57,948 bases of DNA, from positions 1-57,948 of the forward strand of contig NZ_FOOY01000025.1 of NCBI RefSeq assembly GCF_900113325.1, in the 5' to 3' direction. This stretch comes from Sporolactobacillus nakayamae (lineage in GTDB: Bacteria; Bacillota; Bacilli; Bacillales; Sporolactobacillaceae). Position numbers and translations under genes: made by a program. The notes below the pieces were generated by a model that was given only the letters and a program-made list of their open reading frames with translations, had not been told where the DNA came from and made no database searches. Positions 29,072 to 37,705 of this stretch are shown piece after piece; the first letter of the stretch is position 1, and each line of letters opens with the position of its first letter.

Positions 29072-29188
29072 GGCTTTATGGAAAAAAACATCAACAGCCG
29101 GTTGAAGCATTTATACGGCACAGCATTGCTGGTCCGGGGCGCTGTAGGAAAAGGAACAACCATAACCATGCGTGTTCCGGCGGAATAA
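29072..29188 (+). pseudogene. Orphan C-terminal HATPase fragment after the kinase
   Basis: Thirty-eight residues in the same frame as the kinase, 18 bp past its stop codon. They read like the end of a LytS-type HATPase (NINSRLKHLYG, VGKGTTITM) and end at a TAA at 29186-29188. They parallel the kinase's own end (NINERLKHYFG, LGKGTSVSY). The fragment looks like the tail left by a recombination between two related kinase genes, or a partial duplication. There is no own start signal. Confidence 0.7.
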
Positions 29189-29206
29189 TCATTTATCGAA
29201 TGCAAA

Positions 29207-29242
29207 AAAACCTTCCCGTATCTTGTCCTACGGGAAGGTTTT
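29207..29242. terminator. Bidirectional terminator between kinase and EamA gene
   Basis: 14-bp stem AAAACCTTCCCGTA / TACGGGAAGGTTTT with A/T runs on both sides, lying between two convergent genes. Confidence 0.85.
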
Positions 29243-29243
29243 T

Positions 29244-30140
29244 TCAGCCGCTCACTTGCGTTTCAATCTTTGCAACAGTCCTTTGTTTCGTTAGATAAAC
29301 GCCAGCGATGACGAGCGCGCCTCCAAGGATCTGAGGCAAAGTGATCGGATTGCCGAGCGCCAGGCTGATCAGCGCGGTAAACACGGCCAGTAAATTGAGA
29401 TAAACGCCGGATTGACTCGCACCAACAGCGCGAACGGCGTAATTCCAGAAGACAAATGAGAATACTGATGGAAAAAGCGCAATGTAGAGTATACCCATGG
29501 TCGCCATCCCACTTAAACGGTAAGAAAATCCTGATGTGATAAAGAAGGGCAGCAGAACAAGCAGTCCAAGCGTTGCGGATACTGCCGTCGCGGCAATCGG
29601 CGGAATGTCTCCCAACTTCTTTCCAATCAATGTGTAAAAGGTCCACGCCGTGATCGCAAGCAGCATCAGCAAATCCCCATGGTTATAGTGAATGCTGAAC
29701 ACCTGCAGCAACGCGCCACGCGTCAGAACAAGCAGCACACCTACTAAGGAGATCGCAAGCCCCAAACTATTGGCAAGAGCTATTTTCTCTTTCAAAAACC
29801 AGACGGCAAATATCACGATCATTGCCGGATTCATCGAATTGACAAGTGCAGCATTCAACGATGTCGTAAAACGGAGCGCCTCGTATAGCAGCACATTGTA
29901 CCCAACAATGCCGAGTAAAGACATAATCAACAGGATCTTCCACCGTTTCCATACTTGGGCCCATTTTGGTTTTTCAATCACATGAGCCAGCGGGAATAAG
30001 ATCAGCACTGCAATCAGCCAGCGCACAAAGGTCATTTGGATCGGGGTCATTTCACTCACCACGTACTTGCCGAAAACATAGTTGCCTGCCCAGAATAAGT
30101 TGGCAAGAACAAGAAAACTCACCGCCTGATACTTCTTCAC
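29244..30140 (-). CDS. EamA-family permease (DMT superfamily)
   Basis: 298-aa membrane protein with two EamA repeats and about ten spans, usually an exporter of amino acids or other small metabolites. It begins LVLANLFWAGNYVFGKY, and the second repeat has GDLLMLLAITAWTFYTLIGK. I chose GTG 30140, which follows GGAGG by 10 nt. A longer frame from 30227 adds 29 charged residues and overlaps no ribosome site. Substrate unknown. Transcribed alone, with its stop inside a shared terminator. Confidence 0.88.
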   Translation of the reverse strand: MKKYQAVSFLVLANLFWAGNYVFGKYVVSEMTPIQMTFVRWLIAVLILFPLAHVIEKPKWAQVWKRWKILLIMSLLGIVGYNVLLYEALRFTTSLNAALVNSMNPAMIVIFAVWFLKEKIALANSLGLAISLVGVLLVLTRGALLQVFSIHYNHGDLLMLLAITAWTFYTLIGKKLGDIPPIAATAVSATLGLLVLLPFFITSGFSYRLSGMATMGILYIALFPSVFSFVFWNYAVRAVGASQSGVYLNLLAVFTALISLALGNPITLPQILGGALVIAGVYLTKQRTVAKIETQVSG

Positions 30141-30333
30141 AAGAATAGTTCCTCCTCCAGTAGAACGCCTATCCCACGGCCGCGTTTTACTGTCTTTTTT
30201 CATTAAAAATAGCGGGAAAGAGCACACAAAAACACCCTCCCGCCAAACTCTAGAATTACTTGTCCAGCATCCAATCGCAAATAGCCCCTATTTTCAAGTG
30301 ATAGTTGCCCCCTAGCCTGGTTCATCCATTGTT

Positions 30334-32655
30334 TCACGTTCGCAAATAATGCTCGGTCGGAATCCTGTTGAGGAATGGACTGGGTTCTCCGTTTGATAGC
30401 AGAACCAGCTCATGCATCGCGCGCGTGCATGCGGTGTAGAAAATAGTTTGCTCGCTTTCACGGCTATAGTTGGCAGATGACGCGTCATAAATAATTGCCG
30501 CGTCGAATTCAATCCCCTTCGCTAAGTACGTGGGAATAATGATAAATCCTTTATCGAATTGATAGGTGGCTTGCGTAATCAACTTAACATCCGTTTTATC
30601 CTTTATTAACCGGTAGGCTTCCCTGCACTCCTTCATGGTCTTTCCAATCAAGGCAAAGGTTTCAAATCCATTTTGCTTAAACGCAGCGATTTTCTCTAAA
30701 ATGAGTGCGGATTTCTCCAATTCATCCGATGTGTCGATCCATTCGGGAAGTTTCCCGCTGCGATCAAACGGCTCAATTTGCCCACCGTCCGGAACAATTG
30801 CCCGCGCGAAATTCATGATTTCTTTGGTTGAGCGGTAACTGCGCAGCAATGTAAGCTTCTTCACCTCTTCAGGCTTATAAAGATGCTCTGATAGCATCGT
30901 ATCTGAATTCAGACTTTGAGCGTAAATCGCCTGGTTCATATCACCAAGTATTGTCATTCGACATCTTGGGAATGCCGCTTGCAGATACGCCAATTGAGCT
31001 GGTGAATAATCCTGCGCCTCATCAATGATCAAGTGGCGAATTTCTTGATTTCCTTTTCTTCCCTGAATTTTTTCCTTCATATAAAGATAAGGAACAGCAT
31101 CTTCCCATGGACAGTCGCCTTCTTCAAAGCGCATCCGTGTTGACTTGCAAATAGTGTCCCAATGACTCGGAACAACATCATCTGCATAGTGCTGATAAAA
31201 TAGTTCACTATATACCTTTTGGCAATTAACGAAATCGAGCTGTTTCACTTTTCGTCTCATTTTTTTCATACGGCGATTCATAACAATTTTGCGCAGAAGC
31301 TGCTCCTCGCGGTCATAGTCATCGAATGTTTCCTGACTAAACTGTTTTTGCTGCTGCAGCTTCTCAAAAATGCTGGCATAATCCGATTTGTCCAGCAGTT
31401 CCGCTTCTTCAAGCACCCAATCTTCTTTTCTCTCCCGTTTCGAAAAGGCAGCCAGTCGTCGCAATAGCCAGTCGCGTACCTGTTCTAAGCGATTCAGTAT
31501 TGTTTGGTCGTTAGGCAAAGCATAAAAATAGTTGCTGATTTCTTCTTTCGAAACAATAACTTGATCGCGAAACGTAATGTTCCGAAAAATCATGTTCTTC
31601 GATTTCAAAGTTTCCAACAGTTGGTCAATCAGATCTCGATAAGCAAGTGACGCTTTAAAGCGGATACCGGCAGTTCTTATTTTTAATTGCTCGTCATCTA
31701 TCATCGTCAAGCATGATTCCGTTTGATCGAATGGGTTTTCAAGCTGAAGATCATTGCCGACCCGATCTTTAATGAAGTCCTTAAACGTTGTCTGCACCAC
31801 GTTTTCCTCGCCTAGCTCAGGCAACACAGAAGAAATAAAGCTTGAAAAAAGTGGATTTGGAGAAAAAAGCATCATATTGTCGGATCTCAAGGTCTTGCGG
31901 TAACGGTACAAAAGAAATGCGACACGTTGCAGTGCTGCGGACGTTTTTCCACTGCCCGCCGCTCCCTGAACAATTAAATAGCGGTCGCTCTCATTGCGTA
32001 TAATTTGATTCTGTTCCTTTTGTATTGTTGCAACGATACTTTTCATTTGCGAGGAGGCCTTTCCCCCAAGTACCGCTTGGAGGAGCGAATCGCCAATCGT
32101 CAGGCCAGTATCAAACATCCCCTTAATTTTGCCCTCACGAATAATGAACTGCCGCTTCAAAGTCATATTGCCCCGGACTTCTCCGTCCATCGATGTATAT
32201 TTTGATGGCCCGGGCGCGTAATCATAGTACATGCTCGAAACTGGAGCACGCCAATCATAGATCAGGAAATCTTCATTTTGCGCGTCCATTAATGAACCAA
32301 TACCGATATAAAGCGCTTCTGAACGTCTCTCGTCTTCTTCACGGAAATCAATACGACCAAAATAGGGCGTATCCTGAAGTCTGGACAACGTCTTAAGTTC
32401 TTTCGTCATTTGTCCATGTCTACGTTCACGTTCTGACAATAGCTCTGCCTGTTGCTTAATACTCGCCTGAGTCTCGTACACATCATCATTTTCATCAAGG
32501 TTAACTGTAACGTCATCCCAGAAATTTTTCCTTAAGTCAACGATTCCTTGCTTCACGTTGCTCTTTTTACCTGTTATCTTTTCAACTTTTTCTCCAATAA
32601 CATCAATGACTTCATTGACACGTTCTTGTTCTTGCCTGCGTTCGCTCTGAGCCAT
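30334..32655 (-). CDS. helD: RNA polymerase recycling motor HelD
   Basis: 773-aa superfamily 1 ATPase that pulls stalled RNA polymerase off DNA. An N-terminal helical arm (about 1-90) is followed by UvrD-like motor domains: Walker A GAAGSGKT near residue 231, IIDEAQDYSPAQ near 546, LGDMNQAIY and a C-terminal YTACTRAMHEL. Length agrees with Bacillus HelD (about 774). The ORF can extend to 32724, but ATG 32655 follows AGAGGTG and gives the usual N-terminus MAQSERRQEQERV. Confidence 0.95.
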   Translation of the reverse strand: MAQSERRQEQERVNEVIDVIGEKVEKITGKKSNVKQGIVDLRKNFWDDVTVNLDENDDVYETQASIKQQAELLSERERRHGQMTKELKTLSRLQDTPYFGRIDFREEDERRSEALYIGIGSLMDAQNEDFLIYDWRAPVSSMYYDYAPGPSKYTSMDGEVRGNMTLKRQFIIREGKIKGMFDTGLTIGDSLLQAVLGGKASSQMKSIVATIQKEQNQIIRNESDRYLIVQGAAGSGKTSAALQRVAFLLYRYRKTLRSDNMMLFSPNPLFSSFISSVLPELGEENVVQTTFKDFIKDRVGNDLQLENPFDQTESCLTMIDDEQLKIRTAGIRFKASLAYRDLIDQLLETLKSKNMIFRNITFRDQVIVSKEEISNYFYALPNDQTILNRLEQVRDWLLRRLAAFSKRERKEDWVLEEAELLDKSDYASIFEKLQQQKQFSQETFDDYDREEQLLRKIVMNRRMKKMRRKVKQLDFVNCQKVYSELFYQHYADDVVPSHWDTICKSTRMRFEEGDCPWEDAVPYLYMKEKIQGRKGNQEIRHLIIDEAQDYSPAQLAYLQAAFPRCRMTILGDMNQAIYAQSLNSDTMLSEHLYKPEEVKKLTLLRSYRSTKEIMNFARAIVPDGGQIEPFDRSGKLPEWIDTSDELEKSALILEKIAAFKQNGFETFALIGKTMKECREAYRLIKDKTDVKLITQATYQFDKGFIIIPTYLAKGIEFDAAIIYDASSANYSRESEQTIFYTACTRAMHELVLLSNGEPSPFLNRIPTEHYLRT

Positions 32656-33210
32656 AAAAGGAACACCTCTTGTTTGTTTGATCAGCACAAGGCATGGCGA
32701 ATATATTTTTTCACTTGACATCAATTTAATTTTATGCTATGTTATAGTTTGACATTTTAACTCGATAAATGTCTCTTATTGAGTTATAACTATAACATGC
32801 ACCGGAGTAAACTTCAATATCCGTGCGTCTTCCTAATGTACGTATGATCTAATTCGATTTCTTTAATTATATTCCAGTCACCGCTTGAATGTATCATGGC
32901 GTTTGGATTTCAATATCTTTTCTGCGAATCAATGGTTTTGAAAACATCGTATTTATTTGGAGATAATCATTTTACACTAAGCTGAAAAAAGGTTAATCTT
33001 AATATGTATCCTTTTGAAGGCCGCCGATTGATGCTGGTCACAGAGGTAAAGCTGCATCAATGTTTTGTAATAAAACTCAAAAAGCAAACGCTTTCTTAGA
33101 TAAGAAAACCTTAATTAGGGACAGACATTGTTTCGATTTAATTGGCAAAGGCATATAATTAAAGGGGATTTTCTCGGTGAAGATCCAATTGACGGGGAGG
33201 GGTTCATTCC
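32656..33210. other. Gap upstream of HelD with no gene seen
   Basis: About 555 bp with the inverted-repeat promoter region described separately (32715-32798). At 33084-33098 there is a cre-like AAGCAAACGCTTTCT with one mismatch to the catabolite-control consensus, ahead of the 33211 gene. No coding frame was found. Confidence 0.4.
32715..32798 (+). promoter_or_regulatory. Consensus promoter overlapped by nested inverted repeats
   Basis: On the plus strand TTGACA (32715-32720), 17 nt and TATGTT (32738-32743) form a strong promoter. Starting at its -10 is ATGTTATAGTT (32739-32749), repeated inverted at 32788-32798. Inside is AACTCGATAA / TTATTGAGTT with one wobble, and an alternative pair GACATTT / AAATGTC (32751-32757, 32767-32773). 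This looks like an operator, or an RNA able to switch folds. No plus-strand gene follows for 400 bp. The helD gene points the other way. Confidence 0.5.
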
Positions 33211-33603
33211 ATGAAAACGATTAGCAGCATCCAAGATCTCAGAAAAGCACAAACAGCCATTGAGAACTTCAAGGAAAGCTACCCAAACACATTCTATCGG
33301 CTGATGCACCTTGTAAACTTCACACGACAGCTTCAGTTTAAATACGAATACCTTTGTGGTCTGATGCTCGGAAAAGATGCGTACGCGTTGCAATACGCCC
33401 CTCACTTTGTCCAGAGGTCGATCATCGATCTTTATAAAAATGAAATTGAGAAAATACACAAGCATCCTCAAGGGCTGCGCGCTTTGGAACAATTAATGAA
33501 CGCGCATTTGGAAATCGGCTATGAAAATTTTTGTCTGCTCGTCCGCGGAAAATCACCGGAAGAGATCAAAGGCGTTTACTCTAATAATCGGATTATCAAT
33601 TGA
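33211..33603 (+). CDS. Hypothetical protein, 130 aa
   Basis: I do not recognise this protein. It is soluble and mostly helical by composition, with no signal peptide or membrane span and no clear metal or nucleotide motif. ATG 33211 follows GGGGAGG by about 8 nt, a strong site, which supports real translation. A cre-like box lies about 115 bp upstream. It is followed in the same direction by a small membrane protein at 33675, and the two may be co-transcribed. Confidence 0.75.
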   Translation: MKTISSIQDLRKAQTAIENFKESYPNTFYRLMHLVNFTRQLQFKYEYLCGLMLGKDAYALQYAPHFVQRSIIDLYKNEIEKIHKHPQGLRALEQLMNAHLEIGYENFCLLVRGKSPEEIKGVYSNNRIIN

Positions 33604-33674
33604 TCTATTCGCTTTTTTGGACTAGATCGTTAACAGTTTCACCTCCCTAGTCATGCTGGAAGAAGGAAAAAGGA

Positions 33675-34157
33675 ATGATATGCGCACCTGTATCTTTAAA
33701 CAATGTGGTTTCTCCTATATTTATGTTTTATTTCCTTCCTCCACTTTTCGGTGTGGCAGCAGTGGTCAATTTAGTCATAGCGGTACTCGCTTTTTTCCTA
33801 TCGACTAAATTTTTCAACATTAAGATTCCTTGGATTCATAAACTGCGCATGCTGATCAGCCTTTGGCTAATCAGTCTTATTGCGAATGCCTGTGGGTCGT
33901 TGTTCTTAAGCTCTATAGGCACTCTTGGTTTAAAAATTCATTTAAATCTCGTCGATTACTACACGATCTACGCTACACCGATGAGCGCACTGATCTTTGC
34001 CGTTGCTGTCCTTTTCTCCGGCTTGATCCTTTACGCATTTGCATACTTCTATTTGAACGCCCATTTAACAAAAAAACAAGCCGCACGGATCGCTGTTTTT
34101 TTCGCGATCATTGCGGCACCTTATCCGTTCTTAATCCCCACAAATTGGTTCTATTAA
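33675..34157 (+). CDS. Small four-TM membrane protein
   Basis: 160 residues with about four hydrophobic spans (roughly 15-40, 58-80, 95-125, 135-155) and short loops. No known family was recognised. ATG 33675 has the purine-rich AAGGAAAAAGGA just ahead. It follows the 33211 gene by 71 bp and ends 8 bp from the convergent ybaK stop codon, with no terminator visible between. Confidence 0.7.
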   Translation: MICAPVSLNNVVSPIFMFYFLPPLFGVAAVVNLVIAVLAFFLSTKFFNIKIPWIHKLRMLISLWLISLIANACGSLFLSSIGTLGLKIHLNLVDYYTIYATPMSALIFAVAVLFSGLILYAFAYFYLNAHLTKKQAARIAVFFAIIAAPYPFLIPTNWFY

Positions 34158-34165
34158 AATTTGCT

Positions 34166-34648
34166 TTATCTGATGATATCGGCAAGTTCAGCATGCGCTG
34201 CCTCAACTAAATCATCCACACCAAGAATAATCTGCATACCTTTTTTTCCACCACTGACAATAATATGATCAAGCGTACGCGCAGAACCATCGATCACTGT
34301 TTGATAGTGCTTCTTCATTCCAATCGGGGAACAGCCGCCGCGGACGTAACCTGTGTGTTTTTGGATATCCTTAACATGAATCATTTCAACCTTTTTTTCA
34401 GAGACTGTTGCAGCTGCCTTTTTCAAATTTAATTCCTCTGCGACGGGAACGACGAATACATAGAGCTCTCCGCTGTGTCCCTGCGTCACAAGCGTTTTAT
34501 ATACATTCTTCGGATCTTCTCCAACCTTCTTCGCAACGGAGATACCGTCAATCAGTCCATCGCTGATTTCATAGGTTTGCACGCTATAGGAAATGCGTTC
34601 GGAATCCAGAAGGCGCATGGCATTGGTCTTTGCTTTTGATTTCGCCAT
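34166..34648 (-). CDS. ybaK: Cys-tRNA(Pro)/Cys-tRNA deacylase YbaK
   Basis: 160-aa editing enzyme of the YbaK/ProX/EbsC fold that removes Cys wrongly put on tRNA-Pro. The family's catalytic Lys is in KNVYKTLV, and GGCSPIGMKK and the aromatic-poor beta core are typical. Full length. ATG 34648 follows AAAGGAAG. It stands alone and acts in the cytoplasm. Confidence 0.93.
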   Translation of the reverse strand: MAKSKAKTNAMRLLDSERISYSVQTYEISDGLIDGISVAKKVGEDPKNVYKTLVTQGHSGELYVFVVPVAEELNLKKAAATVSEKKVEMIHVKDIQKHTGYVRGGCSPIGMKKHYQTVIDGSARTLDHIIVSGGKKGMQIILGVDDLVEAAHAELADIIR

Positions 34649-34898
34649 ATGATCACACTTCCTTTCATTTTCTTGTACATTCTAACATAGCTATCGTTCA
34701 GGTGGATAGCTTTCCAAAGCTTATCATTTTAGAAAAACCGGATATGCCTGGTCCCTATTTTCATAGAACGTATGCTTACTTAGCGAAGGCTCCTTACATA
34801 CGAACGTTCCTTTGCTCCAAATACCGTTTTAATCATCAACCTTGTCTTGAACAAACAGTTCTAGTTCACACTGGTAGGAAAGTATAAGAAAACATTTA
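34649..34898. other. Gap upstream of ybaK
   Basis: Holds the ybaK start region. No gene was recognised between it and the direct repeats that follow. Confidence 0.35.
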
Positions 34899-35025
34899 AA
34901 GGAAACGAGTGTAAGCGGTCCGAAAAAACGCCGCGTCCTGCGGCTCACCGGACACTAGGCCGTCCATGGCCGTCGCAACTAAGTCTTCGCCTTCGCCAGA
35001 GGCTTGGTGAAGCCAAGTTTTCTAA
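34899..35025. repeat. 127-bp structured direct repeat, copy 1
   Basis: Starts AAGGAAACGAGTGTAAG and ends CCAAGTTTTCTAA. Contains nested stems: GTCCG / CGGAC around GCCGC-GTCCT-GCGGC (34930-34944), then GGCC-GTCCAT-GGCC, and TTCGCCA / TGGTGAA (34992-34998, 35005-35011). Very similar to copy 2, and the third stem keeps its pairing through a G-U wobble. Confidence 0.85.
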
Positions 35026-35059
35026 CACTGATAAAAAAGTATAAAAAAATTAAAGATTC

Positions 35060-35186
35060 AAGGAAACGAGTGTAAGTGGTCCGGAAAAACGCCGCGTCCT
35101 GCGGCTCACCGGACACTAGGCCATCCATGGCCGTCGCAACTAAGTCTTCGCTTTCGCCAGGGGCTTGGCGAAGCCAAGTTTTCTAA
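35060..35186. repeat. 127-bp structured direct repeat, copy 2
   Basis: Same length and stems as copy 1, with a few substitutions. The third stem is a perfect TTCGCCA / TGGCGAA here. The base changes between copies mostly fall in loops or keep pairing, which suggests folding matters. Confidence 0.85.
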
Positions 35187-35229
35187 TAAATCATTTGGAT
35201 CCTTAATTAAGTAACGCGGCCAGAGTAAA

Positions 35230-35416
35230 ATAAGCGGAGATTTTCCGGTTATATGCATCATGACGCTGGGTTCACAGGTAAATAAGGGTAATTTCTCCGC
35301 TTATGCACAGAAAAAACCTCCATTTTCACGTTTTTCGATTCGATAAGCGGAATTTCTCCGTCTATTTAAGCAATTTTTTCATTCATTTTCTAATTAAGCG
35401 GAATTTTTCCGTTTAT
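35230..35416. repeat. Four copies of a 23-bp imperfect palindrome
   Basis: Copies of ATAAGCGGAATTTCTCCGCTTAT-like sequence, each ATAAGCGGA-N-TCCGyTTAT in form, start at 35230, 35282, 35343 and 35394, spaced 51-61 bp. Each can form a hairpin or bind a dimeric protein. No coding frame here is convincing. Confidence 0.75.
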
Positions 35417-35459
35417 TTCTCAAATCAGGCGCTAACCTGATCGCCTAACTGTAAAAAAA

Positions 35460-35492
35460 GACCGAAGCGGCATCCTTAGGACCGCTTCGGTC
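35460..35492 (-). terminator. Terminator of the PTS EIIC-like gene
   Basis: 11-bp stem GACCGAAGCGG / CCGCTTCGGTC followed on the minus strand by T7, 35 bp past the stop codon. Confidence 0.85.
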
Positions 35493-35525
35493 TCACTTTT
35501 TTCTCTAATAGGTTTATTCTCTCTC

Positions 35526-36572
35526 TTATTGAACTTCCATGTGAAGATCGCCTGCTTTAACCCAACCAAACATTTTGATCACACGGTAAAGCACGATGGT
35601 GACAACACCAGGAATTAAGACGCCCGCGACAATAAATGCCATCAGGCCTTTAATACCTTGGAGGGCCAGTATGTTCAAAGGAGCGATGAAAGAACTAAGA
35701 CCGAGTCCGCCAAGTTCGTAAGGAACCTGGAAATGAAGGAGCATAGTTGCGATTGGTGCACTGATTACCGCCGCAACGAACGGAGGAATCACAAGTTTCG
35801 GATTTTTCACGAGATTAGGGAACTGAACCTTAGGTGTAACAAGGGCCTGTGCAAAGAAACCGCCAAAGTCATTCTCTTTAAATGACATAACTGTAAATCC
35901 AACAAATTGGACCGTACATCCGATCAATGCGGCAGCACTCGAAACCGGATCAAGTTGAAGTGCAATCGCCAGGGCCGCTGAAGAAGCAGGCGACATCAGG
36001 AAAATGCTCCAAACCAGTGCGATGACCATCGAAGCGATCAATGGGGAACCTTGCACAGAATGAGTAATCATCCCGCTGACTTTGGTCAGTGCGGGTGTGA
36101 CAACAAGCGCTAATCCATACCCGCAAAGTCCTCCTACAAAAATGGATGCGAATGGGATCGCCATCATGTCGAATTTTGTTCTGCCGCTGATCTTCTTTCC
36201 AACAAAGACTGCGATTATCGCTGCAATAACACCGCTGACCGGCTGTCCGGGAGCTATTGTTAATACTTGAGGTGCCGCCGATTGAATTACAATCGCGTTG
36301 GCACCTACCGCTGCGCAAGCCATCGCGCTAAACATAGTCAAGGTGTTTGCCCTTAATTGATAAGCAATACCTGCGCCAATTGCCGGGGCAAGAAGTACTT
36401 TGGCTGCGCCGCCGATCACCATAAAAGGTTGGTAACCGGTGAATTTGCCCAATGTTTCAAAGAGAAGACCCATACCTAATGTTACTAAGATTGCGTTGGC
36501 AATTCCCGCCGAACACTTATACATTCGATCCATAAAATAATCCTTCATTTTCTGTTTCCTCTCTGCATTCAT
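35526..36572 (-). CDS. PTS_EIIC_2-family membrane permease
   Basis: 348-aa protein with about ten membrane spans, of the PTS EIIC type 2 group often encoded alone. Seen are a glycine/alanine-rich hydrophobic series and the conserved loops SFKENDFGGF and LLFETLGKFTGY. No IIA or IIB domain is fused or adjacent, so phosphorylation-coupled transport is not certain, and the substrate is unknown. ATG 36572 has AAAAGG only 4 nt ahead. ATG 36548 follows GAGAGG at a better distance and may be the true start, giving 340 residues. Confidence 0.82.
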   Translation of the reverse strand: MNAERKQKMKDYFMDRMYKCSAGIANAILVTLGMGLLFETLGKFTGYQPFMVIGGAAKVLLAPAIGAGIAYQLRANTLTMFSAMACAAVGANAIVIQSAAPQVLTIAPGQPVSGVIAAIIAVFVGKKISGRTKFDMMAIPFASIFVGGLCGYGLALVVTPALTKVSGMITHSVQGSPLIASMVIALVWSIFLMSPASSAALAIALQLDPVSSAAALIGCTVQFVGFTVMSFKENDFGGFFAQALVTPKVQFPNLVKNPKLVIPPFVAAVISAPIATMLLHFQVPYELGGLGLSSFIAPLNILALQGIKGLMAFIVAGVLIPGVVTIVLYRVIKMFGWVKAGDLHMEVQ

Positions 36573-37063
36573 CCTTTTTTCGCTCCTTAATAATTTTTTC
36601 TCTTATAATTTAATAATCGAAATATTCCGCCACCAAAAGTACTTCTTATAAAGAACACGGCGTTTCACATTCAGTTTCATCAACAAGGTATCATGAAAGA
36701 TTCGAATAAAAAAACCCATCCGTAATTTTCTCGGATAGGCGCTTCTTCGCGATTGCTTGAGCGCCTATTTTTGACGATGATAAGCTAGACTCAAACAATT
36801 CCATTGCAATTAAATGGTTGTTGTTTCAGTCTTTCATGTGCGCAATCGCAAAATAATTCGAATCAAGCCTTTCACTCGTATCTTATTGATGACCTGTGCC
36901 ATTATTCTCACTTCCTTTTTTCTGACTTTTTGTGGTTGACACTGATACTATCAGAATTTTTCTAAGTTGTAAATACCTAATTGCATTTTAAATTAAAATT
37001 TTCTGTGAAAGCCCTTTGAATCTATTTTTTCGCTCACGAGCAGGGATTTTACATCTTTCTTTG
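36573..37063. other. Gap between PTS EIIC-like gene and glycosylase gene
   Basis: About 490 bp, AT-rich. Apart from the terminator at 36715-36739, it has a second stem ATAGGCGCT / AGCGCCTAT with T5 on the plus strand (36735-36772). No gene was seen. Confidence 0.4.
36715..36739 (-). terminator. Terminator of the glycosylase operon
   Basis: 8-bp stem with one wobble (CCTATCCG / CGGATGGG on the minus strand) followed by T7. It lies 325 bp past the glycosylase stop codon, so a long 3' tail is implied. Confidence 0.55.
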
Positions 37064-37675
37064 TCAGATTATCTTACGTTTACGTTTTCTTGTTTTTGAG
37101 ACATAGGGATTTCCGGAAATCCAATAGCGCCAAGGGTAAAAGCGCGCCTCTCCTGTGTTCTCAATACCGACACGCGGACCGGCTATAATTCGTTTCGGCT
37201 TAAATCCCGAAGCGATATAGAGCGGTGATTCCGTAAACATGCGCCCATAATCCTCATGGGTTATATCTAACGCTTCCGTAAGTTTTCCCGGCCCATTCGT
37301 CCGATCAATTTCTCGTTGCACGTTCCTTCTGGATTCAATAAGCTGCAGTCCATCCAATGGTTGGACAGCACGGATTAGGATCGCTTCCGGGACATTTTCT
37401 GGACCGCTCACAACGTTAACCAGTGTGTGCGTGTGCATCAAAAATGTGTAGACGTGGCCCGCGGATGAAAACATAATTTCCGTTCGTTTTGTACGCCTGT
37501 TTCCGTAACTATGCGCCGCGCGGTCTTCCGCACCCATGTATGCTTCCGTCTCAACGATATATCCTGATGTTGTTCCTTCTGGTGATTCTTTGACAAGTAA
37601 GCAGCCGAGAAGTGTTTTCGCTAACTCTTGTGTTGGCTGTTGGTAGAATTCTATAGGCAAAGGTCGATAGATCAT
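37064..37675 (-). CDS. mpg: DNA-3-methyladenine glycosylase (AAG/MPG family)
   Basis: 203-aa base-excision enzyme that removes alkylated purines. The family strings are GYIVETEAYMG, with the catalytic Glu, RNGPGKLT-like TNGPGKLTEAL, and GPRVGI near the C-terminus. I chose ATG 37675, which follows GGAGG by 7 nt; the frame can open at 37705 without such a site. It lies 30 bp after the dipeptidase gene, probably in one operon. The C-terminus is unusually basic (KTRKRKRK). Confidence 0.93.
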   Translation of the reverse strand: MIYRPLPIEFYQQPTQELAKTLLGCLLVKESPEGTTSGYIVETEAYMGAEDRAAHSYGNRRTKRTEIMFSSAGHVYTFLMHTHTLVNVVSGPENVPEAILIRAVQPLDGLQLIESRRNVQREIDRTNGPGKLTEALDITHEDYGRMFTESPLYIASGFKPKRIIAGPRVGIENTGEARFYPWRYWISGNPYVSKTRKRKRKII

Positions 37676-37705
37676 GTTCAGTCCTCCGACAATTTTTTCA
37701 CTCAT

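Noticed and set aside
34630-34887. 85-codon plus-strand ORF ahead of the direct repeats
   Set aside because: No similarity and no ribosome site, and it overlaps the ybaK start region.
34899-35416. CRISPR array
   Set aside because: Repeats are too long (127 bp, two copies) or too loosely spaced palindromes (51-61 bp) with unlike copies. There are no spacers of even length and no cas genes.
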